DNA from: Gonocerus acuteangulatus
Lineage: Eukaryota > Arthropoda > Insecta > Hemiptera > Coreidae
Direction: 5' to 3'
NCBI GenBank assembly: GCA_946811695.1
Contig: OX328123.1
Location: 29,800,322 to 29,864,321, forward strand
DNA: 64,000 bases
Shown here in pieces: positions 11,548-22,785 of the stretch. A program made the position numbers and the translations under genes. The notes below the pieces were generated by a model. The model did not search any database. It saw only the letters and a list, made by a program, of their open reading frames with translations, and was not told the origin of the DNA. Position 1 is the first letter of the stretch; each line of letters opens with the position of its first letter.

Positions 11548-11730
11548 ACAAGACATCTACTGAGTTTCGTTACAATTAAGCAAAAATAACGGAAGGTAGG
11601 GGAGAATTAATTTGGCGCTAGAGTGAACCTACATTTTGCTTTATTTTACAACATAGATTTATTTTTGTTTGAGAACGAGGAATACCGAGGTTCGTCGCAA
11701 TTTAACGAAAATTAAGACCTTTGAAAGCAT
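11548..11730 (-). repeat. Diverged inverted relic of the ~145-bp satellite
   Basis: On the minus strand GGTCTTAATTTTCGTTAAAT, ACCTCGGTATTCCTCGTTCT and ATGTTGTAAAATAAA follow the same order as the unit at about 8575-8700, and a second partial unit with TTGTAACGAAACTCAG follows. It lies next to the right end of the hAT-like element. Confidence 0.5.
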
Positions 11731-12384
11731 TTTAATTATTTTCCTCTAACCAGATGTGGCTATTTTGGTAGTTAACGGACTCATACAATCCTATGTTATG
11801 GAATATACTACATACTAAGTTTCTTGGCACCGCTATAGTGTTGACAGAACACACACACCATTATGGTGTTATGGATAATAGCTATCTCAGGTATCCAGCC
11901 CCTTATATCCTCATAGATAATGATATTTACAACGGAACCGGAGACTTATCTCAGCTCAATGTATCTTTATAGGTTAATATTCACACTGATAGTGCTTATC
12001 TACTCCCGGAACTCGCTCATTCCTAAGCCATTTATAACCATCTTGTTTTTCTTATATTAATCTCAGTGTAAAGCCCATTCTCAAAGGCTCCTGCAATATA
12101 AGTTACCTTATTAATACCACAGTAAGAACACACGATAATATGTTCCTCCGCTATTCATTTCCAAATTCTTTTAGGGATAAAAACTCTAGAGCCCACATTC
12201 AGTGTTATTTATAACATCTGATGGCTCCAAATAGAGAGAAAACATAATTTTCTCATGAAATGCCGTCCTTATAAAATGGGAAGATTTTATAGTTCAAGTT
12301 TGTAGATAGGCCTATCGATCTAATATTTGGTCGAGACATCTAAATGGAGAGGATGGAGTGAGTTGAGTCGTCTTTAAGTAAAAA
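11731..12384. other. Unassigned intergenic stretch
   Basis: No repeats or coding features are recognised here. The sequence is AT-rich with no long simple repeats. Confidence 0.4.
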
Positions 12385-12388
12385 TTAA

Positions 12389-13387
12389 CACTGGATTTAC
12401 CAGTCATTTTGACTGTTGACAGGTGCAGTTTTAATTCAAAATTCCTACTACATATAACATTTGCTTTACTAAATGATGTTATGACTTTTGTAGCTATAAG
12501 TAGAGAATACTTATAATGAACTTAATGTTGCTTTATATACACGGTGTCCCAGCATATGTGTCCACCCCCTTTTCCTCCTAGAGTTGTTGGAATTTCTAAA
12601 TGAAACTTGGTAGGTCATAGTTATGTTGCATGAGGTTTCTTTTGAAGGTTTAGTTGACTTTGTAACATTCTCCAGTTTTTCTCCAGCGCATCTAACTCTT
12701 GAGTTTCCAATGGCAACAGGTATATTTTATGACGAATTCTGATAGAAAATTTAATTTTAAGGCTAATTTATTCCGAGACATCTTTTGATCCGACGCACCG
12801 TTTGCGCGTAAAACGCAAAACGCGTTTATAAAAAACGAAAATATCGATTTTCTGAATTGATATTTTTTAAAACTTTTAAGGTATATTTTTCATTCATAAT
12901 TTCCCGTTAAATATTTAATCTACAACTTTGATCTTGGTATCATCTGAAAGGAAAATTAATAGGCTGCAACGTTTGTATCGAGGTGTTTTTACGTACAAGG
13001 CTTTGTTTCAGTGATAAATGGGAATTTGTCTACAAAAGGGCGATATTTTTCAGTTTTTTGCGTTTTACGCGCAAACGGTGCGTCGGATCAAAAGATGTCT
13101 CGGAATAAATTAGCCTTAAAATTAAATTTTCTATCAGAATTCGTCATAAAATATACCTATTGCCATTGGAAACTCAAGAGTTACTGGAGAATGTTACAAA
13201 GTAAACTAAATCTTCAAAAGAAACCTCATGCAACATAACTAAGACCTACCAAGTTTCATTTAGAAATTCCAACAACTCTAGGAGGAAAAGGGGGTGGACA
13301 CATATGCTGGGACACCCTGTATATTAGTATGAAATATATTTTTTGTTATTGACATTTATAGGAGTACCAGGTCTGGTAAATCTAGTG
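12389..13387. mobile_element. piggyBac-type MITE (TTAA target) hosting a nested element
   Basis: TTAA at 12385-12388 and 13388-13391 flanks matching ends: left CACTGGATTTACCAG and right, reverse-complemented, CACTAGATTTACCAG, with 14 of 15 bases identical. TTAA duplication is diagnostic of piggyBac-superfamily transposition. Just inside each end is a small palindrome: CAGTCA-TTT-TGACTG at 12401-12415, and TACCAG-GT-CTGGTA at 13365-13378. Most of the interior is a second element at 12540-13319. Without it, this copy would be only about 220 bp, so it is a MITE. No coding sequence of its own. Confidence 0.75.
12540..13319. mobile_element. Foldback MITE with ~280-bp inverted arms, TA target (Tc1/mariner-like)
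   Basis: The ends are CACGGTGTCCCAGCATATG and, reverse-complemented, CAGGGTGTCCCAGCATATG. TA lies immediately outside both, at 12538-12539 and 13320-13321. The inverted arms run about 12540-12840 and 13040-13319 with few mismatches, including the CCGACGCACCGTTTGCGCGT block near the loop. A spacer of about 200 bp separates them. An open frame at 13011-13238 lies inside one arm and is a by-product. Known elements with CAGGGTGTCCCA ends and TA duplications are nonautonomous Tc1/mariner-type. No transposase remains. Confidence 0.8.
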
Positions 13388-13391
13388 TTAA

Positions 13392-13868
13392 CTGAAGGCT
13401 GCTTACATCTTAAGCATCTTAAGCTCTATTGCAGATATACAACCGAACTTTGAATGCCTCTAATCGAGATAGAACATTAAACTTCTGGGGCAATTAGCTG
13501 CACAATTTCTATGAAGTATCTGAACCGCACTTATAAAAGGAATAATCATACCGTTTTCCTAACATCATGGTTTTTAGTAATGGTATTAAAATACCTAAGA
13601 CTAACTGTTGGGTCGATCTGTTATCAAAACCGGTGAGTTTATCCCGACCGAAAAGAGGTAGAAATGTCTCCATCCTTTAGAAGGAGACGACAATCTTCGA
13701 CAAGAAAGGAAATTACTTCGAACTCTGTTTACACGATATCCTACTAAACGTATGCTAAGGCCAGGGAGACGAGGGCAACAAACTCTCTTGGCACGCTTGG
13801 CTGCGCTAAGGAGGAACTTAATACGTTACAGTGCGTCTTAACAAGCATAAATACATATATGTCTGAGT

Positions 13869-13871
<3 letters not shown>
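13392..13871. other. Unassigned stretch with a weak open frame
   Basis: A plus-strand frame of about 58 codons ends near 13842 and reads LRQERKLLRTLFTRYPTKR. It is Arg/Leu-rich and matches no family I recognise. No splice or start signals stand out. Otherwise unassigned. Confidence 0.3.

Positions 13872-13910
<39 letters not shown>
13872..13910. repeat. (TA)n microsatellite
   Basis: About 19 uninterrupted TA units. Confidence 0.95.
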
Positions 13911-13912
<2 letters not shown>

Positions 13913-13994
13913 TCCCTTCCTTAACAGTTAAGTATTGCCTACTTATGTATTTATTTCCTTTTCTTTGCATTTCATAACAATATTTTGTAACCAA

Positions 13995-14350
13995 CATTGA
14001 CGTCTTTCAAGTACCAACCGATTTCTCCAAGAGCGCAACGGAAAATTTTAGAACAATCGTTTTTGTAGAAACTTTAGTTACCGTTCGATTTGCAGTACTC
14101 CTCTTATCAAGATTTCGTAACCCTTTTTCGATATATTTAAAAAATCAGAAAAAAGCCGTCTGTTTATAAATTATTTTATATCCAATGCTTTCTCTAAATC
14201 AAATGTAACTAAAACTGCTATGTCTTATTTTTGGAACTACCATTCCGAATAATCTAAATCGAAATTTCTTCGTTTTCCTAAATTTTTTAAAAACGCTTTT
14301 CTCTCTGAAGATACTTTCATTCGACTTACCAGGTCAAATAACGTTTATAG
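13995..14350 (+). repeat. DR-1 relic
   Basis: Diverged from the copies at 59.9 and 61.3 kb but in the same order: TTGACGTCTTTCAAGTACCAA, TTTTTGTAGAAACTTTAGTTA, CGTTCGATTTG and the later TTTCATTCGACTTACCAGG block. It lacks the GCGAACAGACA-(TA)n end. Confidence 0.5.
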
Positions 14351-14447
14351 CTTAGAAACGCAAAACTTTACTGGCCCTAAGCCAAGGCAATATAGAAGAG
14401 TCTAGAAGTCCTTCAAATCCGCAAGATCATTAGAAATGTCCTTCCTT

Positions 14448-14449
<2 letters not shown>

Positions 14450-14500
<51 letters not shown>

Positions 14501-14612
14501 GGCGCATCGACAAATCTGGGCCATTAGCGCCGACATCCAGGGTGCAGCGAGCAATAATCTCCCGCATATGAGTCTATGGCGCTAGCCACTAGACCACGGG
14601 TGACCCCCCCCC
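14450..14612 (-). mobile_element. SINE-3 copy with long A-tail (49-base T run on the plus strand)
   Basis: Read on the minus strand: GGTCTAGTGGCTAGCGCC head, GGGAGATTATTGCTCGCTGC junction, CACCCTGGATGTCGGCGCTAA, CCCAGATTTGTCGATGCGCC and a pure A-tail of 49. The B-box segment is deleted. The long uninterrupted tail suggests a young copy or tail expansion. It is a tRNA-derived SINE and not a tRNA gene. Confidence 0.8.
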
Positions 14613-14654
14613 TTACTTATTATTTAAGTATTGCCCATTTCAGTATTTTCTTTT

Positions 14655-14722
14655 TTTTTTTAAATTTATCGTCCATTATTATTAACGAAGAATTTTAGGA
14701 CGGTTATCTATAGGTTATTACC
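14655..14722 (-). mobile_element. SINE-1 3' tail relic
   Basis: ATCGTCCATTATTATTAACG followed by GAATTTTAGGACGGTTATCTATAGGTTA. This is the reverse complement of the SINE-1 3' region near 51.5 kb. Only the 3' end is present. Confidence 0.6.
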
Positions 14723-15262
14723 CTTGTCAGTATTTATCTACTTATGTTTGTTCGCATTTCTTAACAATATTTTATGAATATATTAATGTATTCATATTTG
14801 AAAATTATGTAATTTTAGTAAAATAAGAAGGTCTTCAAAGGGATCAAAATTTTTCACATTTTTAATTCCTTATTATTTTGAAGAATTAACGTCACAGGTT
14901 AGGATTTGACCTCCTGTGACAGGTTTGATTGTACCTCTTTGATCTTTGGGGCTTTGCCAATTTTGCTACCGGGCTTCGCATCACAGCAGGGCAATTTAAT
15001 TCATCTAATGGATAGCTATGGTAGAAATGGAAGGACTAGAGGGTAGCTAGAAACAGGGAGAGTGTTTGGAGGGGGGGGGGTATTTTTCCGAGACGGAAAG
15101 TCACGGATCATCAACCTGTAATATAGCTGGTGTGAGATCAGTAAGCCAGTACTTTTCCATTCTTTAGTTAATTGATTCGCTCGAAATCCGCCGGGAATTC
15201 ATTTGGCTATAACTGACATTCAAGACAGGCCAAGTTACAACACTACTATTTTTTACTGGTCC
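14723..15262. other. Unassigned intergenic stretch
   Basis: Contains a run of ten G near 15070 and no recognised coding or mobile feature. Confidence 0.4.
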
Positions 15263-15266
15263 TTAA

Positions 15267-16182
15267 CCCTTGAGTGGTCACGTCGGGTCATAGTGACCCG
15301 ACACTCTCTTATTTCCTGTAGATTCATATCAAATCCTGCAAGTACACGCTTGAGCCTTATGCTTACCTCCTAATTTTCCCCCTCCTTTACTCCAGTTTAT
15401 ATTTGGCAGTGCTATTGATAATTGTTCCTTTTATTTTACCCGTTTTGACCCGAGGTGACCACTTGTGTAACTCTGTTATTGTGAGATTCACGACGAACTA
15501 ATAAATGGCCCCTAGATGTATTTCTTGATTTGATGAATGTTACGGGCATCAAGTCATAGTTTTTAAACAAAATCAATTAAAAAAAAAACTATAAATTTCA
15601 AAATGACCCTTCCTATATTTTTGAACTCGGGCATCAACTTCTCCCAAGTCATCTAATTGCCAGATCAGTATGCCAAACCTTACCAAGGACCTTGAAAACA
15701 AGGCTCAATTCTTGTTTAGAAGATGAGGAAATTTCGGCCAGTGACTAAAGAAGCAGTGACCAGCAGGGAGAATGAAAGGAAAAGGTGTTCTGTGTGTTCG
15801 AGTACCAAAGACTCAAAATTTTCAAATTTGAGAGTAGTGAGAGTAATAATTGTTTGTGTAAAATTCCCATGAAAATCATTTTTCCTAATTGTATCTAATA
15901 CAAATTATTCATAATTTTGAATCTTTTTAAAAGAAATAGATGTATTTTCTTTATATATGCGTTTTCATAGACTAAATTTCAAGTACAATTATTTTCATTT
16001 AAAAGCATTGAAAAAGATACAAAACCAATGTACAAATCATTTTATTACATTTTACTATGAATTATAAACACAAAGCAGCTATTATTTCCCTTTTTCATAT
16101 AGAAAAGATATAAATAAAAGTCGGGTCATAATGACCCGAGGTGACCTGTAATGAAAGTAATATATAGGTGACCACTCAAGGG
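15267..16182. mobile_element. piggyBac-type nonautonomous element, 916 bp
   Basis: TTAA at 15263-15266 and 16183-16186 flanks 15-bp perfect terminal inverted repeats, CCCTTGAGTGGTCAC. Inside each end lies a near-identical palindrome: GTCGGGTCA-TAG-TGACCCGAC at 15282-15302, and TCGGGTCA-TAA-TGACCCGA at 16121-16139. The interior has no transposase frame that I recognise. A GATGAGGAAATTTC patch at about 15720 is too short to interpret. The perfect TTAA and TIRs make this a secure piggyBac-superfamily call. Confidence 0.85.
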
Positions 16183-16186
16183 TTAA

Positions 16187-18290
16187 GTTCTTTCCTCTGC
16201 TTGCAAAACGTTTAGAGAACCCAAGCCTTTAGGACCACATATTCTCATGAATCTGCATCGTACAGAACAAAAATAAGCTTGTGATACTTCAATGGCTTCC
16301 CGGATACGAAGACATAAATGAATGAGTGATATAAATTTATTATTTACCTATATACAAATGTTTAATAAAAATAATAACAGAACAACTTGTATAGGCTTGG
16401 ACAGTGTCCATCAGCCTGAGTGTACATAAACCTTAATTAATTATAGTGAAGAGTGCTTATGAAAAGGTGATGATGATGTGGGTTCGATCATTAGTTAAAT
16501 AAAACTACAATTTATAAATAAAATAACATGTGTATCTTGTCTTATTGTCAACCTTCCTTTCATCTTGAGTAACATACCATCTTGATGGCTATGGAGGAGA
16601 GAGGGAATAGCTACCTTGGAGACTATATTTTAAAGTGGATTTGACTTTGAAATGTCACATAAACAGTTATACAAGGGCACAATAGTAGGGCTCAAAGAGA
16701 TACCACAAGAAGTAGAATTTTACCAATCAAAAAATAAAAAAATTTTACTCTATATTCTAAATAAATTGATATTTATTATTCCGAAATGCTTGTACGCAAT
16801 TTATTATTTATGGTCGCTGGCTAACCAAGTTCTGTGTTTGGTGCTTTTACTTCTACTGATTTTTTTTTCTTACTTGATATATTTTTTTCAAAATAAAAAT
16901 GGTATATTGACAATTAGTATACCTATCGACATAAGCACGTCATTCTCAAGTCGCTTTTGAGGCAGTACCGAGTATTCTTCCTGAAGTCAGAAAGAAGATG
17001 TTTACCTTTAATAATAACCTATTTATTATTTGGGTTAGGAAATTTATTCGTCCAAGCAATTCGTTTGTGTTTTCTGTACGAATGTACGAATTATGCAGGT
17101 AATGTGTTCGTAGGTACTTGCCTTTCTTAGTGCTCAACGGGTAGTCCTTGGTATATAGAGGGATAGTAGGATCATTTTGTAAGATTTCTTGGCTCACAAT
17201 CAGTTGAAGTGTATTACTTACGTCGTCGTTTTATTTATTAAAATAAAGTTGTATCGATAGTCCTTTTCGCTTGTGATATTTTGTTCACTAATGATGTCGT
17301 TGATGTTTCTATGGAAATATCATGGACATTAAATAAGTTCATGAACATCATCTTAAGTCTTTCCATCTAAAAAATATAATATACTCTACTATTAATGGAC
17401 AATATTGGCAGCCGAAGAATGGGTTTTTGATATAGTTAAATTCGCAGCTGTGCCTCATAGGAAATGTCTGTGTGTATGTACTATACTGATAAGGAGGTTC
17501 TCAAGCACCCTGGTCAATGGCAGGACACCCCTCTCTTCTGATAGCACTAGGCGGGACGAGCTCTTATCAACTACTGATAACAGCCACTTGCCCCATTTCC
17601 AAGGTCCCTGCACTAGTTCGTATTGGTCTTCAATGTATTTCAGTATATAATCAAACCAATAATAAATAAGAGTTGATGCGAAATATCTTATCATAGGGTC
17701 GATCTATATGAAGTGGTCAAAAAAAAAAAAAAAATAAATAAATAAATAAGATGGTTGCTTGGAAATTTATAAATTTCTTTATTTTTGTATATGTTTTTAC
17801 TAGACAACGGGGAAGGTTAACCCCGATTATTTAAAATTTTTACCTCACACCGTTTACCTGTGGCGACCATTTTTGTTTTCTATATCACTTTGAAGACGTT
17901 CGCGTTAAATTAATTATCTCTGGACTCCATCATGCTAAAAAATTGGAACTGACATAATTTTTTGAGTACTTTCTCCCCAACAATATCGTTTCTTAGTCAT
18001 AACTATCTATGCATATCTTAACATTCTAAATGGTCTCCAATTGAAGTGAACAATTGTAGGAATTCCGCTTTTTAGAAATAAATTTAGAAAGAGAAATTTA
18101 TCAGAGTTAATATTTTTTCCGTAGTAAGATATCATTGGATACTCACATTTTATAGAGTATCAGCATTGACACCTCCCTCCGTTATTTTATATGAATTTTT
18201 AAAATTTCGATTTTTTTAAAATTTTGAGGTTGTATGTCTCAGAAGGGACCATGAGTTTTACACACTCTGTAGTCATAACAGAGAGAAGTA
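16187..18290. other. Unassigned intergenic stretch
   Basis: Overlapping open frames on both strands at 17405-17694 (about 80 codons) lack recognisable motifs. A plus frame at 16652-16960 is Leu/Ile-rich only because of AT bias. A run of A followed by AAATAAATAAAT lies near 17720. No gene is supported. Confidence 0.35.
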
Positions 18291-18487
18291 GTGTAAACAT
18301 AACTCAGGAAGCAAATTAATTACAAAATTAATAATTGAGTAGTTACTCGTAACAAAATTAAAAGTGAACTATTCATGTTTTTATTTTATTTATATAGGAT
18401 ATTTTAAGCATATTATTCTGGAAAGCAGTCTACACTACCCAAATTCTGAGGAAAGTGCTTAGCTATGCATCTCCTGCGTGACGGACT
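18291..18487 (+). repeat. Dispersed repeat DR-2, copy 2
   Basis: Near-identical to 8848-9034 apart from a duplicated ATTAATTACAAAATTAATAA segment. Ends in the same CTCCTGCGTGACGGACTTTT block and runs directly into a SINE-3 fragment. Confidence 0.75.
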
Positions 18488-18488
18488 T

Positions 18489-18650
18489 TTCTTTATTTAC
18501 AGCGCACCGACATCTAGGCCATTAGCGCCTACATGGCTGGGAACTTTCTTAAAGGGCCCTGAAATCAGAAAAATCCCTGCTGCCGGCGGGATTTGAAACC
18601 CCATCTCCCGCATGAGTCTCCAAGGCGTTAGCCACTGTACACCCAAGAAT
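18489..18650 (-). mobile_element. SINE-3 copy, nearly full length
   Basis: Minus strand: GTGGCTAACGCCTTGGAGAC, GGGAGATGGGGTTTCAAATCC (B-box-like), CCGCCGGCAGCAGG, then GTAGGCGCTAATGGCCTAGAT and GTCGGTGCGCTGTAAATAA. The A-tail is short. It abuts DR-2. Confidence 0.75.
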
Positions 18651-18654
18651 CGTT

Positions 18655-19017
18655 ATTCTGGGTACAATAGTTACCTTTCGAATTTTAGCATTACACTTAC
18701 TTCGAAACCTTTTTCAATATTTTTAAGAAAATATTTAGATTTTAAATATTTAAGGAAACTGCTCCTGTTTGTTTAAAAACTATTGTGTTTCTAACACTTT
18801 CTCAACTTCAAACGTAACCAAAATTTCTATGTATTAGTTTTGATTAATTTCGAATGAAAATGTTTTAACACAATCCTGAAGTATCGACATCAAAATATCT
18901 CATTTTCTCAAAAAAAAAAAAAAAAAACGGTTATGGATATGACTCTGAAAATGGTTTCGTTGGATTGCTAACTTAATTAGTATGCCTCGAAGCCTAGAAA
19001 CAAAGCTGCAATCGCAT
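18655..19017 (+). repeat. DR-1 relic
   Basis: Carries diverged DR-1 blocks in order: TTACCTTTCGAATTT, ACCTTTTTCAATATTTT, the TCAACTTCAAACGTAACCAA block, CATTTTCTCAAAA and CTGAAAATGGTTTCGTTGG. It stops at the adjacent (TC)n(TA)n tract. Confidence 0.55.
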
Positions 19018-19018
19018 A

Positions 19019-19090
<72 letters not shown>
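19018..19090. repeat. Compound (TC)n(TA)n microsatellite
   Basis: About 12 TC units run directly into about 24 TA units. Confidence 0.95.
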
Positions 19091-19093
<3 letters not shown>

Positions 19094-19570
19094 TAGTGAA
19101 AAATATTTAGAGTATTGTTTACTTTTAATGGGAACGAAATGATTTGGAGTTTGAAACCAGTCTGAATCGAGGTTAATGGTTTTGCTGATAAATGATTGCA
19201 CAATGTTCTCGAGAAATTCGCTCGTTGAAAAACCAAAAAATATCTTATTTTTTACTAATGTTGTTTGCTAAAACTATTGAAGGCCTGTGTACATTGATTT
19301 AATATCAATATTTTTATTTATTACAGACACAAGTTATTGAATATTAAGATTAGAAACATTGTTTTATCCCAATTTTATGACCTCTTTAATTATGTATTTC
19401 TCTGGGATTTAAAGTAGCCTATCGTTCAATCTAGGATTTAGACTGTATATATTTCTATGGATATCTATTAGTCTCTTGGTTACAATCTTTCAATAACAAC
19501 CTAGAGACTGCGGTATGTGTTATTATTTTGGCATCGCAAAGGCTTAGAACGGTTTCGGACGTATTAGTCC

Positions 19571-20517
19571 GAGAGCCAGTAACCGCACGTTTCATGAAGT
19601 GTTTCATGCACCTTGAAATTTTGCTATAATACCTCTTGAGTAGATAAGAAGGTAAATATGTGTTGGCTAGACATACCGTGGAACACCAGGCACTTCGCAA
19701 AGGGGAAAGGTGCAAAAAAAGTATTTCCCAAAAATAGAGTTTTATTCAGAAGCCAACTATCTTTAATGTAAACTATTTTACAACGAATAATAAATAAGGC
19801 AGACACTTTCAAGGGGTAAGACATGTAAAAAAAAAAAAAAAAAAAAAAAAAACGAGAGTTTTTATTTTTATTTTTTTCGACTATTTATTTCTTCTTTTTT
19901 GTTTTAACGCTGACAACATTGACATAAATATTTCCTAAATCTTTATTGATGCCGTTTAGTCGCTAGAGTTCGATCAACTATTAATAAAATAAAAATAAAT
20001 GAGAGTTTTATTCGGGCTGCCATTTGTGTAATAGATTATATGAGCAAGAACCAATGAGAACAACCACAACTGCCCATATGATCGGTGCTCTCACTCAATC
20101 TTGCGCAGTGTATTGCAGTCTATCATTTATTTTTATGTTTCCTGATAATTTAACCCCACAAAAGTGTCTGCCCTTTTGTAATTATTTTCAAATATGTTTA
20201 TTGAAGACGCTGTTTAAATCGCTGCGAGAATAAATCACTCCATTTGATATTAAAAATAAAAAAAGTGACTGCCTTATTTATTATTCAATGTAAAAGTTCC
20301 TTAATTTGCAATTTTTTTACATTAATGATAGTTGGGTTCTGAATAAAACACTATTTTTGGGCAATATTGTTTTGCACCTTTCCCCTATGCGCAGTACCTG
20401 GTGTTCCAAGGTATGTCCAGGAAACGCATACTTACCTTCTTATCTACCCAAGAGGTACATTATAGCAAAATTTAAAGGTGCATAAAACACTTCATGAAAA
20501 GTGCATTACTAGCTCTC
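19571..20517. mobile_element. Long-TIR element, copy 1
   Basis: The left 250 bp, beginning GAGAGCCAGTAACCGCACG, are mirrored by the last 250 bp, ending GCATTACTAGCTCTC. Shared arm blocks include ACCTCTTGAGTAGATAAGAAGG, GGGGAAAGGTGCAAAA and TTTTATTCAGAAGCCAACTA. The middle carries GAGCAAGAACCAATGAGA and CACAAAAGTGTCTGCCCTTT, shared with the second copy. There is a 26-base A run at about 19828. No transposase and no convincing target duplication were found, so the superfamily is open. Long arms with an unrelated middle fit a foldback or Mutator-like nonautonomous element. Confidence 0.7.
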
Positions 20518-20601
20518 CGACTATATGAAATAATTATCCAAAATATATCAGACAATTCGCGTTTGCGTCTTTTCATACAATGCTCATGTATGTTATCTTC
20601 T

Positions 20602-21055
20602 ATCCCCAGAAAAACATAAATGTGAAATAGAGGCCAAGCTCCTGCCCCACAAAGAAACACTTCCTTCCTCAAAAATATCCCCTCCTAAAACCCACAAAAA
20701 CGCCTTACCATTCTACACTCCAAAAACGTAGTATGAGTTGGTGTATTAATTCAACCAAAAATATTTGCCAATACAAGAGATGATACAAGAAAGAATGTCC
20801 AAGTTCATTACTTGGAAGACCTCATAGTTACTTACTAAGAACAGTAAAGACACTTCAACTGAACTTTAAAAACAACAATAAAAATACTTATATCCAGTTA
20901 CTAAAATATCACTTTCCTCATCCAGGTATATTCTTAAACTTGGCAATGTTTAGCTTTTCTCTAAAGATAATTTCGGCACAAAAAAAAACATTGCTTAAGA
21001 ATATGTGGGGGCAGGAACTTGGCCTCTATTTCACATTTATGTTTTTTTGGGGATC
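20602..21055. repeat. Inverted repeat pair of ~52 bp
   Basis: Left arm ATCCCCAGAAAAACATAAAT followed by GTGAAATAGAGGCCAAG and CTCCTGCCCC. The right arm at about 21004-21055 is its near-perfect reverse complement. The arms are about 350 bp apart. They could be the TIRs of a small DNA element, but no target duplication was recognised. Confidence 0.65.
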
Positions 21056-21187
21056 TCATTACTTTTTTCTAAGTATTAAATAGAATTTAGTTGCCGCATA
21101 CCTACTGGCTTTTGTACTTCATATAAAACCAGGGTCTTTGGATTCTGCATAAGGTTCTCCTTACTGCTTAATATTTGATACCAATAA

Positions 21188-21473
21188 TCAACCTACATAC
21201 ATCTAATCACTAGACTAGAAAAGTTAGAAGCTCTTCCAGATGACATCACTCTAGAGGACAAATTGATTGCTCTCTTAACTAAACTATTACACTGTAAAAC
21301 ACAGGAACCTTATCCCGAGGATAAAGATCACAATAGGGAAAGTGCAGAAGGCCTTCAAGAAAAATATAAGAACAAAGACGATACATTTTGGGTTTGTGAT
21401 CCTAAACTTTGTAATTTAGATGGCTCAACTTTGAAAAACATAGTATCTGCTTTGAAGTATATTATGCAGTGAA
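21188..21473 (+). CDS. Candidate coding exon, unknown protein (possible 3'-terminal exon)
   Basis: An open frame of about 95 codons ends with TGA at 21471-21473. It has unusually coding-like composition for this window: mixed charged and hydrophobic residues, no low-complexity runs, and no tandem or TIR structure. It contains ALPDDITLEDKLIALLTKLL, an acidic middle and DDTFWVCDPKLCNLDG near the end. There is no good upstream ATG. A possible splice acceptor, ending ATCACTAG, precedes the segment at about 21213, so if real it would be a final exon with the rest outside or in an unrecognised part of the window. I do not recognise the family. Alternatives are a domesticated or transposon-derived ORF fragment, or chance. 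Confidence 0.3.
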
Positions 21474-22699
21474 CCCCTACGACTTTATTTACTACATTTA
21501 AGAAAGAAGTCACAACTGTTTTTGTTACGATGCGTCGAAATGTTTTTTAAAACATCAAATATAGGTTCTCCTTGCCAAGACGATTCATTTGATACCCCAC
21601 ATGATGGGTTTCAGAAGGAATGATGGTTTCCGAAGGAAGAACAAAACTGGCACGCCCCCGCCCCGGAAGCGGAGTCAAACACAACTTTTCGCGATTTTTC
21701 CTTTAATAACGTCTTCATAGCTATCTTCATGCAAAATTTCAAGTCTCTTGCATCATGGGAAGTGCCTAATAATTTTGATGAGTGAGTGAGTGAGTGAGTC
21801 CTATAAATCCCGATTTTCGATCGCTTGTATCTCAGAAACTATTCGATGTAGAATTATGAAAATTTCCAGTTTTACTCACATCTAGTAGTATAATACCTGT
21901 CTAAAATTTCATAACTTTATCTTTACCTGGCTGAAAGTTATGAGAGGGTAAAAATCGGCTCTAAGACCTCCTGTAATATACACACAGTATGCTTAGGCCG
22001 GAACTTGGCCTGGCGCACTACCGTGCGCCTAGATTGTTGACCCGATTACGAGTATTTAAAGATTTGAACACAGTCTTGATATGGGCGACGAGCAGACCAC
22101 ATACGGTTCAGGTTCTAGTTATTTAACATTTTGTGTTCAGAAGATTCAATGAATGTTCAACCTATGTATAAATTTTAAGGCTCTCGGTTGTTTCCAATAA
22201 TAAATTGAAGTTTATTCAAGTTCCCCGAACAAGGGTTCAAAATTTCGCCATAAATGCTCATCATTTAACTGTTTGGGCTAATTACTAAAAAGCTGTTTTT
22301 AACAATATACGTAGTTTTGTAAAAAAGTTATTTTTAATGCGTGGCTGCCTTTATACTTCTTAACGCCAATGTACTTATGGTAGTATTTATACGATTTAAT
22401 GCCATAAATAGTATTTAAATTTTTAACGTCTAAATAATATAAACGTTAAAATAATATAAAATACTGCAAATCATATTGGTAACTTTTTGTTATAGAGAGA
22501 ATTGAATTTGAAACGAATGCTCCCCCCCCCCTCATTTGTAGGCTTATATTAGTTAACAAATACTTGAAATTTATATTTGGGGGTTTTTTTAGTGCGCATG
22601 TTCGAATTTTTTTTTTACGGGGTTTCTGCATTTTGGCTATTTGCGCTGGGCTATTTATAGGTTGCACCCGTGCTAAACATCCATGGAGCAACAAAAACT
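21474..22699. other. Unassigned stretch with (TGAG)n
   Basis: A short (GTGA)n microsatellite lies at 21779-21801. It is surrounded by sequence such as AAATTTCAAGTCTCTTGCAT and CTCAGAAACTATTCGATG, which looks repeat-derived, but no second copy is in this window. A C run lies near 22522. Confidence 0.4.
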
Positions 22700-22785
22700 T
22701 TTTTTAAAGGGCCAGAAATGACGAAACAAATGTCGCTCGTCCCGCACGAGAGCTAAGGGCGTTAACCACGGGACCACGGGAAGAA
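22700..22785 (-). mobile_element. SINE-3 head relic
   Basis: Minus strand: CCCGTGGTCCCGTGGTTAACGCC, then CGTGCGGGACGAGCGACATTT. This matches the head and body of SINE-3 but is strongly diverged and lacks the 3' module. Confidence 0.4.

Noticed and set aside
13011..13238. 75-codon plus frame
   Set aside because: Inside the right arm of the foldback MITE; no relation to a transposase.
17405..17694. Two overlapping ~80-codon frames on opposite strands
   Set aside because: Neither has a recognisable domain or start/splice context, and both are of a length expected by chance in 64 kb.
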